43,311 bases of DNA from Nocardioides agariphilus. GTDB taxonomy: Bacteria; Actinomycetota; Actinomycetes; Propionibacteriales; Nocardioidaceae. The translations under genes were made by a program, and so were the position numbers. Positions 1 through 7,209 of this stretch are shown here, in pieces. Below the pieces are notes generated by a model. It was not told the DNA's origin. It made no database searches and saw only the letters and a list, made by a program, of their open reading frames with translations. The stretch spans positions 1 to 43,311 of the forward strand of contig NZ_JADKPO010000038.1 of assembly GCF_015352445.1 (NCBI RefSeq), written 5' to 3'. Each line of letters begins with the position of its first letter. Positions within the stretch are counted from its first letter, which is position 1.

Positions 1-10
1 CCGCCCCCCC

Positions 11-50
11 GTTGGTTGAGGAAGGCGCGCTAGCGCCTGTCTCGAAACCC
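11..50 (-). repeat. Hairpin repeat, reverse-oriented copy
   Basis: This is a reverse-strand copy of the window's 39-bp repeat family. Its core reads AGGCGC, a GCTA loop, then GCGCCT, a perfect six-base-pair stem, flanked by the family's GGTTGAGG and GTCTCGAAACC ends. Stem bases differ from the copies just downstream (GGTTGC/GCAACC) but stay complementary. No gene is seen from 1 to 513. Confidence 0.8.
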
Positions 51-81
51 CGCGAGTGAACCGCCGACGTCGCGGTCACCT

Positions 82-494
82 GGTTTCGAGACGGTTGCTA
101 GCGCAACCTCCTCAACCAGCAGAGACCGGCGCGTCCTCCTCAACCAGCGACACGGGCGAGCGACTGTCCACTCACCGGGTTTCGAGACGGTTGCTAGCGC
201 AACCTCCTCAACCAGCGGAGACCGCGCCCTCCTCAACCAGCGACACCCACCGGGTTTCGAGACGGTTGCTAGCGCAACCTCCTCAACCAGCGGAGACCGC
301 GCGCCCTCCTCAACCAGCGACACCCACCGGGTTTCGAGACGGTTGCTAGCGCAACCTCCTCAACCAACGGAGACCGCGCGCCCTCCTCAACCAGCGACAC
401 CCACCGGGTTTCGAGACGGTTGCTAGCGCAACCTCCTCAACCAGCGACACCCACCGGGTTTCGAGACGGTTGCTGCGCAACCTCCTCAACCAGC
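82..494 (+). repeat. Array of six 39-bp hairpin repeats
   Basis: Six forward copies begin at about 82, 178, 253, 330, 407 and 457. Each starts GGTTTCGAGACGGTTGC, has a TAGC loop and ends GCAACCTCCTCAACCAGC. The copies at 253, 330 and 407 are exactly 77 bp apart, because each is followed by a half-copy (CCTCCTCAACCAGCGACACC) and the same linker; this is therefore a higher-order tandem array. The last copy has the shorter TGC loop. Stem GGTTGC/GCAACC plus outer GAG/CTC and GGTT/AACC pairings fold the whole unit into one imperfect hairpin. The block fills the non-coding stretch downstream of the helR stop codon. Short reading frames across it are translations of the repeat, not genes. Confidence 0.9.
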
Positions 495-513
495 GGAGAC
501 GGCGCGTCTCCGC

Positions 514-2724
514 TCACGGCTGGCTGGTCAGCACTACCAGGCGCTGCGTTGCGCGGGTCATGGCGACGTAGCGATCGACGCCGCCCTCGATGCCGTTACC
601 GAAGGATTCGGGTTCGACGAGCACGACGAGGTCGAACTCCAGGCCCTTGGCCAGCGAGGGTGAGAGCGAGCGCACGCGCTCGGAGCCGACGTACGACGAG
701 AGCCCGATCACGCAGGCGACGCCCTCGGGGTGCTCAGCCAGCCAGGTAGCGACGATGGTGTCGAGGTCGCCGAGCGGACCATAGGTCACCGGGATGCCGT
801 TGCTGCGAACGGACGTGGGCACGTTGGCGTCGGGCAGCACTGCCCGGATGACCGGCTCGGCAGCAGCCATCACCTCTACGGGAGTCCGGTAGTTGATGCT
901 GAGCGAGGCCTGCGCGATGTCGCGCAGCCCGACTCGCTCCAGGCGTTCGTGCCACGACTCGGTGAAGCCGTGTCGCGCCTGGGCGCGGTCGCCGACGACG
1001 GTGAAGCTGCGCGAGGGGCAGCGCGCGAGCAGCATCTGCCACTCGGCGTCGGTGAGCTCTTGGGCCTCGTCCACCACGACGTGGGCGAACGGTCCAGCGA
1101 GACCGTCGGGGGAGGCGTCGGGCGCACCGGCGACGTCCACGAGGGCGGCGCGCAGATCCTCGCCGCGCAGCATGCCCATCACCTTGAGGTCCGAGCCGTC
1201 GGTCTCGTTCTCGACCTGGATCAGGTGGTCGACCACCTGTGACATCTCCTCGCGCTCGGCGGCGCGGATGGCTGCCTGCCGACGCCTGCGCCGCGATGCC
1301 TGAGGATCGCCGAGCCGCCGTCGGGCGGCATCGAGCAGGGGGAGGTCGGCCGTCGTCCAGGCGAGCGGATCGGGTCGCCTGAGCGCACGTACGTCGTCGG
1401 GCCCCAGCCACGGGGCGCAGTGACGTAGGTACGCCGGGACCGACCAGAGGTCGCCGACGAGGTCGAGAGGGTCGATGACCGGCCAGGCGCGCCCGAAGGC
1501 GTCGGTGAGCTGTTCGTTGCCGGCCAGTGCCCTCCGGAAGAGATCGAGTGAGACCTCACCGTCCTCGGGCGCGTCCAGCTTGTCCCACAGGATCGCGACG
1601 AGTGCCTCCCACGCGACGTCGCGGCCCTCGTTGTGCGGGGTCCCCGGCTCGGGGGACCCGAAGGCCTCGGCCCACTCGGCAGCGCTGAGCCAGACGTCGG
1701 CCCAGGGCGTGTCGACCTCCATGCCCTCGGGCGGCGGCTCTTCGTAGATCCCGACTGCGGTCTCGATCGCACCCACCATCGCCGCCGATGCCTTCAGCGC
1801 AGCCACCTGCGGGTCCGCCTCCTCGACCAGGTCTGTTTCTGCAGCGACGAGGTCGGCCAGCAGGTCGGCCAGCAGGTCGGCCAGCGTGCACGTGCGCACG
1901 CCGTCCTCACCGAGGCCCGGCAGGACGTCGCCGACGTAGGACAGGTACGGCCGGCTGGGTCCGACGAAGAGGATGCCGCCGCGTCCCTCGCCCAGCCGTG
2001 GGTCGGCGTACTGGAGGTACGCCGCACGGTGCAGCGCGACGACCGTCTTGCCGGTGCCCGGACCACCGTCCACCACCAGGGTGCCGCGCGAGCCCGCTCG
2101 GATGATGGCGTCCTGGTCGGCCTGGATGGTCGCCAGCACGTCCTGCATGCGGGAGGTACGACTGCTGCCGAGGCTCGCGACGAACGCCGACTGGTCGTCG
2201 AGAGCGGCGTGGCCCTCGAGGCCGTCGGGCGTGAACACCTCGTCCCAGTAGTCGGTGACGCGGGGTCGACCAGTGACCTGCGTCCACCGGTAGCGCCGAC
2301 GGGAGGCCAGGCCCATCGGGTTGGCGTGCGTCGCCCCGAAGAACGGCTCGGCGGCGGGGGAGCGCCAGTCCACGAGCAGGCGCCCACCGTCATTGTCCGA
2401 GAGTCCGAGGCGGCCGACGTAGACCGTCTCGGACGTCTCCGCGAAGACCATCCGGCCCAGGCAGAGGTCGAGGCCGAAGCGGCGCAGCGTGCGGAGCCGA
2501 GCGCTCAGGCGATGAACCTCCTGGTCGCGCTCGAGGGCGGCCGTGCTGCTCTCGCCGACGTCGAGGCGAGCAGCCCCCAGGCGCTCGGAGAGGTCGGCGA
2601 TGGTCTGGTCGAGCGAGTCGTTGATCGCGGCGAAGTGGGCTTCGTCGTCGCCGATGAGTGCGGGGTCGTCCTTGGCGCGGAGGTGGTCGGGGAGGTCGAA
2701 GGCGCGAGTCTGTAGCGGAGTCAC
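514..2724 (-). CDS. helR: HelR-like RNA polymerase recycling ATPase (rifamycin protection)
   Basis: About 736 residues of a UvrD/Rep-type superfamily 1 ATPase. The N-terminal segment (AFDLPDHLRAKDDPAL, then a coiled region) and the stretch RRFGLDLCLGRMVF match the HelR/HelD group as I remember it, rather than DNA repair helicases. Walker A GGPGTGKT is at about 220-227; a Walker B-like VVVDEAQELTDAEW and a C-terminal RYVAMTRATQRL follow. HelR proteins bind RNA polymerase, free stalled complexes and displace rifamycins. The reading frame is open upstream to 2763 (a TTG), but that would place codons inside the palindrome at 2749-2769, so I prefer the GTG at 2724. No clear Shine-Dalgarno precedes it. 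A threefold LADL micro-repeat lies at 1851-1886. Confidence 0.85.
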   Translation of the reverse strand: MTPLQTRAFDLPDHLRAKDDPALIGDDEAHFAAINDSLDQTIADLSERLGAARLDVGESSTAALERDQEVHRLSARLRTLRRFGLDLCLGRMVFAETSETVYVGRLGLSDNDGGRLLVDWRSPAAEPFFGATHANPMGLASRRRYRWTQVTGRPRVTDYWDEVFTPDGLEGHAALDDQSAFVASLGSSRTSRMQDVLATIQADQDAIIRAGSRGTLVVDGGPGTGKTVVALHRAAYLQYADPRLGEGRGGILFVGPSRPYLSYVGDVLPGLGEDGVRTCTLADLLADLLADLVAAETDLVEEADPQVAALKASAAMVGAIETAVGIYEEPPPEGMEVDTPWADVWLSAAEWAEAFGSPEPGTPHNEGRDVAWEALVAILWDKLDAPEDGEVSLDLFRRALAGNEQLTDAFGRAWPVIDPLDLVGDLWSVPAYLRHCAPWLGPDDVRALRRPDPLAWTTADLPLLDAARRRLGDPQASRRRRRQAAIRAAEREEMSQVVDHLIQVENETDGSDLKVMGMLRGEDLRAALVDVAGAPDASPDGLAGPFAHVVVDEAQELTDAEWQMLLARCPSRSFTVVGDRAQARHGFTESWHERLERVGLRDIAQASLSINYRTPVEVMAAAEPVIRAVLPDANVPTSVRSNGIPVTYGPLGDLDTIVATWLAEHPEGVACVIGLSSYVGSERVRSLSPSLAKGLEFDLVVLVEPESFGNGIEGGVDRYVAMTRATQRLVVLTSQP

Positions 2725-2748
2725 GATGGGTGATGATGAGGCCGCACG

Positions 2749-2769
2749 GGGGTCTTGCCGCAAGGCCCC
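2749..2769 (-). promoter_or_regulatory. Rifamycin-associated-element-like palindrome
   Basis: Read on the minus strand, a 21-bp near-perfect palindrome has left arm GGGGCCTTGC, a central G, and right arm GCAAGACCCC, with one mismatch between arms. It lies 25 bp before the preferred helR start and just downstream of a TATAAC hexamer. Its sequence resembles, from memory, the rifamycin-associated element found upstream of actinobacterial rifamycin-resistance genes including helR. Its place upstream of an independently recognised helR makes the call stronger than sequence alone would. Confidence 0.75.
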
Positions 2770-2775
2770 ATCTGG

Positions 2776-2781
2776 GTTATA
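2776..2781 (-). promoter_or_regulatory. Candidate -10 hexamer of helR
   Basis: TATAAC on the minus strand lies immediately upstream of the palindrome at 2749-2769. Initiation about 7 bp downstream would put the palindrome at or just after +1. No good -35 is seen; that region is occupied by the hairpin at 2788-2817. This is inference from position and sequence only. Confidence 0.4.
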
Positions 2782-2787
2782 CGTTGA

Positions 2788-2817
2788 TAGTGGCGAGGGG
2801 ATGACCCCTCGCCACTA
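2788..2817 (-). terminator. Strong hairpin after the aminotransferase gene
   Basis: A perfect 13-bp stem (TAGTGGCGAGGGG with CCCCTCGCCACTA) encloses an ATGA loop. It starts 17 bp past the stop codon of the upstream minus-strand aminotransferase and ends just before the helR -10. No T-run follows, so it would be a non-canonical terminator of the kind common in GC-rich actinobacteria. Confidence 0.6.
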
Positions 2818-2834
2818 CCGTTTCCCCCTCGTTC

Positions 2835-4247
2835 TCAGAGCAGCGTGGCTGCCTTGTCGAGCACCACTCGCAGGATCTGCTCGATCTCGTCGAAGTGCGA
2901 CTGGTCGCAGATCAGCGGCGGCGAGAGCTGGATGACCGGGTCGCCGCGGTCGTCGGCGCGGCAGTAGAGGCCGGCGTCGTAGAGCGCCTTGGACAAGAAG
3001 CCACGCAGCAGGCGCTCGGACTCGTCGTCGTCGAAGGTCTCCTTGGTCGCCTTGTCCTTGACCAGCTCGATGCCGTAGAAGTAGCCGTCGCCTCGCACGT
3101 CGCCGACGATCGGCAGATCGTTGAGCTGCTCGAGCGTGGCCCGGAACGCGCCCTCGTTGTCGCGGACGTGCTCGAGCACCTTCTCGTTCTCGAACGCGTC
3201 GAGGTTGGCCATCGCGACCGCGCAGGAGACGGGGTGGCCGCCGAAGGTGTAGCCGTGGAGGAACGAGGTGTGGCCCTCCAGGAACGGCGCCATCAGGCGG
3301 TCGCTGGCGATCATCGCGCCCAAGGGGGAGTAGCCCGAGGTGATGCCCTTGGCGCAGGTGATGATGTCGGGCTGGTAGCCGTAGCGCTCGGCGCCGAACC
3401 AGTAGCCCAGTCTGCCGAAGGCGCAGATCACCTCGTCGCTGACCAGCAGCACGTCGTACTCGTCGCAGATCTCGCGAACGCGCTGGAAGTAGCCGGGCGG
3501 GGGCGGGAAGCAGCCGCCGGAGTTCTGCACGGGCTCGAGGAAGACGGCGGCCACCGTGTCGGGGCCCTCGTTCTCGATCGCCACGGCGATCTCGTCGGCC
3601 GCCCAGCGCCCGAAGGCCTCCAGATCACCAGCAGCGCCGGTCTGGAAGCGCTCCGGCGCCCGGTAGAAGTTGGTGTTGGGCACCCGGAAGGTCGAGGGCA
3701 CCAGCGGCTCGAAGGCCTGCTTCATCGTCGGGATGCCGGTGATCGACAGGGCGCCTTGCGGGGTGCCGTGGTAGGCGATCGTGCGGCTGATCACCTTGTG
3801 CTTGGTCGGCTTGCCCGTCAACTTGAAGTAGTTCTTGGCGAGCTTCCACGCGGACTCGACGGCCTCGCCGCCTCCGCTGGTGAAGAAGACCCGGTTGAGG
3901 TCTCCGGGCGCGTAGCCGGCGACCCGCTCGGCGAGCTCCATGGCCATCGGGTGGGCGTAGGACCACAGCGGCATGAACGCCAGCTGGGCCGCCTGCTTGG
4001 CGGCCGCCTCGGCGATGTCGGTGCGCCCGTGACCGAGCTGGTTGACGAACAGGCCGCCCAGACCGTCGAGGTAGCGCTTGCCCTTCGCGTCGTAGAGGTA
4101 GGCACCCTCGCCCTTGACGATCACGGGCATCTCGCCCTGTTCGTAGACGGAGTGGCGCGAGAAGTGCAGCCAGAGGTGGTCACGTCCCGCGGCTTGGAGG
4201 CGGGCGAATTCGTCGTCATCGTAGAAGGCGGGCATGTCGCTCGACAC
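2835..4247 (-). CDS. Class III aminotransferase, putrescine/diamine type
   Basis: 470 residues, fold-type I PLP aminotransferase (omega-amino acid/diamine subgroup). The PLP lysine is K300 in TCAKGITSGYSPLG, and FFTSGGGEAVESAWK forms the phosphate-binding region near residue 125. Proteins of this subgroup move the amino group of putrescine, cadaverine or beta-alanine to pyruvate or 2-oxoglutarate. The gene is divergent from agmatinase across 181 bp, which favours putrescine (product 4-aminobutanal), the substrate of the dehydrogenase at 8689. The GTG at 4247 is chosen because AAGGA lies about 11 bp upstream; the ATG at 4235 is an alternative. The family assignment is seen in the sequence; the substrate is inferred from neighbours. 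Confidence 0.85.
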   Translation of the reverse strand: MSSDMPAFYDDDEFARLQAAGRDHLWLHFSRHSVYEQGEMPVIVKGEGAYLYDAKGKRYLDGLGGLFVNQLGHGRTDIAEAAAKQAAQLAFMPLWSYAHPMAMELAERVAGYAPGDLNRVFFTSGGGEAVESAWKLAKNYFKLTGKPTKHKVISRTIAYHGTPQGALSITGIPTMKQAFEPLVPSTFRVPNTNFYRAPERFQTGAAGDLEAFGRWAADEIAVAIENEGPDTVAAVFLEPVQNSGGCFPPPPGYFQRVREICDEYDVLLVSDEVICAFGRLGYWFGAERYGYQPDIITCAKGITSGYSPLGAMIASDRLMAPFLEGHTSFLHGYTFGGHPVSCAVAMANLDAFENEKVLEHVRDNEGAFRATLEQLNDLPIVGDVRGDGYFYGIELVKDKATKETFDDDESERLLRGFLSKALYDAGLYCRADDRGDPVIQLSPPLICDQSHFDEIEQILRVVLDKAATLL

Positions 4248-4370
4248 GGTTATCGGTGTCCTTGCAGGTCGTCGGAGGTGGTGACGCCGGATATAGGAAA
4301 CGGTAGGTCTTCAGGCCCATCATGCCGCTCACAACCGAGGAACGCCAAGCGAATCAGTAGTCGTGTGGCC

Positions 4371-4380
4371 GTTTCGAAAC
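4371..4380. promoter_or_regulatory. Palindrome in the aminotransferase/agmatinase divergent region
   Basis: GTTTCGAAAC is a perfect 10-bp palindrome about 50 bp before the agmatinase start, in the 181-bp divergent intergenic region. It is a candidate operator for shared control of both polyamine genes. No convincing -35/-10 pair could be assigned in this interval, and no local regulator gene is adjacent. Confidence 0.3.
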
Positions 4381-4428
4381 GAAATCCGAAGCGTGCGCCG
4401 GGCCCCCCGACCCTGGTAGGAACAGCCC

Positions 4429-5430
4429 ATGACCCGGTACGGCGCCCAGTTCGGACCCGATATCACCTTCCTCGGGGTGGATCCGGTCGACCTCGAGGAC
4501 ACCGACGCGCTGGCCGCGGCTGACGTCGTCATCGTGGGGGCGCCCTTCGACGGCGGCACCTCCCACCGGCCCGGCACCCGCTTCGGCCCGATGGCGATCC
4601 GGGGGACCGACTACCTGCCACAAGACGGCTCGCGACCCCATATGGCCTTGCGCGTCGACGCGCTCCAAGACATCCGCGTCGTCGACGCGGGCGACGTCGA
4701 GATGCCGCCGGGCGAGATCGAGCGGGCGCTGCACGCGCTCGAGGACGCGGTGTACGCCGTCGCGTCCGCCGACGCCGTACCCCTCGTACTGGGCGGGGAC
4801 CACTCCATCGCGCTTCCCGACGCCACCGGGGTGGCGCGGCACCTGGGATACGGGCGGGTCTCGATGATCCACTTCGACGCGCACGCCGACACCGGTGACA
4901 TCGAGTTCGGCTCGCTCTACGGTCATGGCCAGCCGATGCGCCGCCTCATCGAGTCCGGCGCGCTGCGCGGCGACAGGTTCCTCCAGATGGGTCTGCGCGG
5001 CTACTGGCCGGGCCCCGAGACGTTGAGCTGGATGGCGCAGCAGAAGATGCGCTCCTACGAGATGACCGAGATCGGCAAGCGCGGCCTCGAGGAGTGCCTC
5101 GACGAGGCCTTCGAGATCGCGCTGGACGACTGCGACGCGGTCTTCCTCTCGGTCGACATCGACGTGTGCGACCCCGGACACGCGCCGGGCACGGGGACAC
5201 CCGAGCCGGGTGGGCTCTCCTCGCGTCAGCTCCTCGACGCCGTACGCCGCATCTGCCGCGAGCTGCCCGTCGCCGGTATCGACGTGGTCGAGGTCTCGCC
5301 TCCCTACGACCACGCCGAGATCACCACGTTCCTCGCCAACCGTGTGTGCCTGGAGGCCCTGTCGGGCCTGGCTGCTCGCAAGCACGGCATCTCGCACGAC
5401 CCCGCCGGACCCCTGTTGGAAGGACGCTGA
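4429..5430 (+). CDS. speB: Agmatinase family ureohydrolase
   Basis: 333 residues of the arginase/agmatinase family, hydrolysing agmatine (or a related guanidino compound) to putrescine and urea. All six expected manganese ligands are visible: H125 (GGDHS), D150, H152 and D154 (FDAHADT), D243 and D245 (SVDIDVCDPGHAPG). AGGAA sits 6 bp upstream of the ATG. The stop codon abuts the ATG of the next gene, so the two are co-transcribed. The divergent diamine aminotransferase would consume its product. Guanidinobutyrase or another guanidino hydrolase cannot be excluded, since members differ mainly in the substrate loop. Confidence 0.88.
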   Translation: MTRYGAQFGPDITFLGVDPVDLEDTDALAAADVVIVGAPFDGGTSHRPGTRFGPMAIRGTDYLPQDGSRPHMALRVDALQDIRVVDAGDVEMPPGEIERALHALEDAVYAVASADAVPLVLGGDHSIALPDATGVARHLGYGRVSMIHFDAHADTGDIEFGSLYGHGQPMRRLIESGALRGDRFLQMGLRGYWPGPETLSWMAQQKMRSYEMTEIGKRGLEECLDEAFEIALDDCDAVFLSVDIDVCDPGHAPGTGTPEPGGLSSRQLLDAVRRICRELPVAGIDVVEVSPPYDHAEITTFLANRVCLEALSGLAARKHGISHDPAGPLLEGR

Positions 5431-7119
5431 ATGGCCACGACCGCCTTCGTCAACGGAGCCGTCTTCGACGGGCACGCCTACCTCGGGCGAGCCGATGTGC
5501 TGGTCGAGGACGGAAGGGTCGTCCTGGTCGCTCCCGGTGGTTTCGAGACAGGCGCCAGCGCGCCTTCCTCAACCAGCGGAAGCGCCAGCGCGCCCTCCTC
5601 GACCGGCGGGAGCGAGGTGGTCGACCTGGCGGGTGGCCTGCTGAGCCCGGGCTTCACCGACGCGCACTGCCACCCGATCCAAGGTGGGCTGGAGCGACTG
5701 CGCTGCGACATCTCCGAGCACTCGACGCGCGAGCAGTACCTCGCGGCGATCAAGTCCTATGCCGACTCCCACCCTGACGTCTCGTGGGTGCTGGGTGGCG
5801 GATGGTCGATGCCGGCCTTCCCGGGCGGCACCCCCACTGCCGCCGACCTCGACTCCGTCGTGCCGGACCGCCCCGCGTTCCTGCCCAATCGCGACCACCA
5901 CGGTGCGTGGGTCAACTCCCGCGCGCTGGAGGTGGCGGGGATCGACCGTGACACCCCTGACCCGGACGACGGGCGGATCGAGAGGGACGCCGACGGGCGC
6001 CCCACCGGCACCCTCCACGAGGGCGCGATGGCGCTGGTCTCCCGGCACGCACCGGCGGCCACCGGCGACGACTACTACGCGGGGCTGCTGGAGGGCCAGC
6101 GCTACCTGCACTCGGTCGGGGTCACCGCATGGCAGGACGCCATCGTCGGCGCCTACTCCGGCATGGACGACCCGGGCGCGACCTACGTCAAGGCGGCCGC
6201 CAACGGCGACCTGCGCTCCCACGTCGTGGGTGCCCTCTGGTGGGAGCGCAGCCGTGGCGTCGAACAGGTCGAGGAGCTCCAGGCGCGGCGCGAGGCCTTG
6301 TCCGGCGGGCGCTTCCAGGCCCGCGCGGTCAAGATCATGCAAGACGGCGTCGCCGAGAACTTCACTGCCGCGATGCTGACTCCCTACCTCGACATCGATG
6401 GCCGAGTGACCGACAACCTCGGTCACTCGTTCGTCGAGGCCGGAGCTCTCGTCGAGGCGGTCAGGGCCCTGGACGCGGCGATGTTCCAGGTGCACGTGCA
6501 CGCGATCGGCGACCGTGCCACCCGCGAGACCCTCGATGCGATCGAAGGCCTCGGCATGGCCCGGCACGACAGGCGTCCGGCCCGGCGCCACCACATCGCG
6601 CACATCCAGGTCATCCATCCCGACGACGTGAAGCGCTTCGCCGAGCTCGGCGTGGCCGCGAACGCGCAGGCGCTGTGGGCCTGTCTGGAGGAGCAGATGT
6701 CCGAGCTGACGATCCCGTTCCTCGGGGCGGAGCGGTCGAGGTGGCAGTACCCCTTCGGTGACCTGCACCGCTCGGGCGCGAAGCTCGTGATGGGCAGCGA
6801 CTGGCCGGTCTCGACCGCTGACCCGATGCAGGCCATGCACGTCGCCGTCAACCGGGCGGCGTACGGCGAGGAGCAGGGTGCCTTCCTGCCCGAGCAGGCC
6901 ATCGACCTGGAGACCGCGTGGGCGGCCTACACCTCGGGCTCGGCCTGGATCAACCGGCGCGACGAGATCGACGGCGCGGGAGTGCTCGCGCCCGGCGCCG
7001 CTGCCGATCTGGTCGTCCTCGACCGTGACCCGTTCGCCCGGCCGGCCGAGGAGATCGGCGCCACCGCGGTGGTGTCGAGCTGGATCGACGGTTCAGTGGT
7101 CTACTCCGTCGCTGGTTGA
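5431..7119 (+). CDS. YtcJ-like metal-dependent amidohydrolase
   Basis: 562 residues, amidohydrolase-3 (YtcJ) family. The metal-binding HxH is in SPGFTDAHCHP near residue 73; HVHAIGD, HHIAHIQ and MGSDWPVSTADP follow in the usual order. The substrate is unknown; the zero-gap arrangement after agmatinase hints at an amide or carbamoyl compound of polyamine metabolism. GGAAGGA lies 8 bp before the ATG. Two oddities: residues 36-61, in the N-terminal beta-sandwich region, are encoded by the window's hairpin repeat and read as a Ser/Ala/Thr-rich loop; and the last two codons plus the TGA stop also come from a repeat copy, at 7111-7148. Confidence 0.85.
   Translation: MATTAFVNGAVFDGHAYLGRADVLVEDGRVVLVAPGGFETGASAPSSTSGSASAPSSTGGSEVVDLAGGLLSPGFTDAHCHPIQGGLERLRCDISEHSTREQYLAAIKSYADSHPDVSWVLGGGWSMPAFPGGTPTAADLDSVVPDRPAFLPNRDHHGAWVNSRALEVAGIDRDTPDPDDGRIERDADGRPTGTLHEGAMALVSRHAPAATGDDYYAGLLEGQRYLHSVGVTAWQDAIVGAYSGMDDPGATYVKAAANGDLRSHVVGALWWERSRGVEQVEELQARREALSGGRFQARAVKIMQDGVAENFTAAMLTPYLDIDGRVTDNLGHSFVEAGALVEAVRALDAAMFQVHVHAIGDRATRETLDAIEGLGMARHDRRPARRHHIAHIQVIHPDDVKRFAELGVAANAQALWACLEEQMSELTIPFLGAERSRWQYPFGDLHRSGAKLVMGSDWPVSTADPMQAMHVAVNRAAYGEEQGAFLPEQAIDLETAWAAYTSGSAWINRRDEIDGAGVLAPGAAADLVVLDRDPFARPAEEIGATAVVSSWIDGSVVYSVAG
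5539..5610 (+). repeat. Hairpin repeat inside the amidohydrolase reading frame
   Basis: Positions 5539-5577 are a full 39-bp copy, one base different from the copy at 7171-7209 (loop CAGC instead of TAGC; stem AGGCGC/GCGCCT intact). A second, right-half copy follows to about 5610. The unit is 13 codons long and open in this frame, giving GFETGASAPSSTS. It is read as part of the protein between an N-terminal beta-strand segment and the VVDLAGG strand. Confidence 0.88.
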
Positions 7120-7148
7120 GGAGGTTGCGCAGCAACCGTCTCGAAACC
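7111..7148 (-). repeat. Hairpin repeat, reverse copy, at amidohydrolase stop
   Basis: A reverse-oriented copy runs from GCTGGTTGAGG to CTCGAAACC, with core GGTTGC, loop and GCAACC (three-base loop variant). The TGA within GGTTGAGG is the stop codon of the amidohydrolase gene. It is the first of several repeat units filling the 172-bp gap between convergent genes. Confidence 0.88.
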
Positions 7149-7170
7149 AGCTGAGCGGCTTTGTTGAGCT

Positions 7171-7209
7171 GGTTTCGAGACAGGCGCTAGCGCGCCTTCC
7201 TCAACCAGC
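7171..7209 (+). repeat. Hairpin repeat, forward copy
   Basis: A complete forward copy with stem AGGCGC, loop TAGC, and GCGCCT. It lies between the convergent amidohydrolase and LCP genes and is opposite in orientation to the copy at 7111-7148, so the pair forms a larger inverted arrangement. Confidence 0.88.

Noticed and set aside
82-494. CRISPR-like direct repeats
   Set aside because: The 'spacers' are near-identical to each other and contain half-copies of the repeat, spacing varies from 50 to 96 bp, copies occur in both orientations across the window, and no cas gene is present.
30-749. Short open frames across the left repeat block
   Set aside because: They are translations of the hairpin repeat (LVEEVALATVSKP and SRRLLAQPPQP periods) or run antisense to helR; no start context or family match.
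4248-4428. Small RNA or riboswitch in the divergent polyamine region
   Set aside because: No recognisable aptamer fold or strong hairpin other than the 10-bp palindrome could be seen by eye.
2895-4523. Long plus-strand frame opposite the aminotransferase
   Set aside because: Antisense shadow of a well-conserved class III aminotransferase in GC-rich DNA; the translation is a low-information Val/Asp/Glu/Gly-rich sequence.
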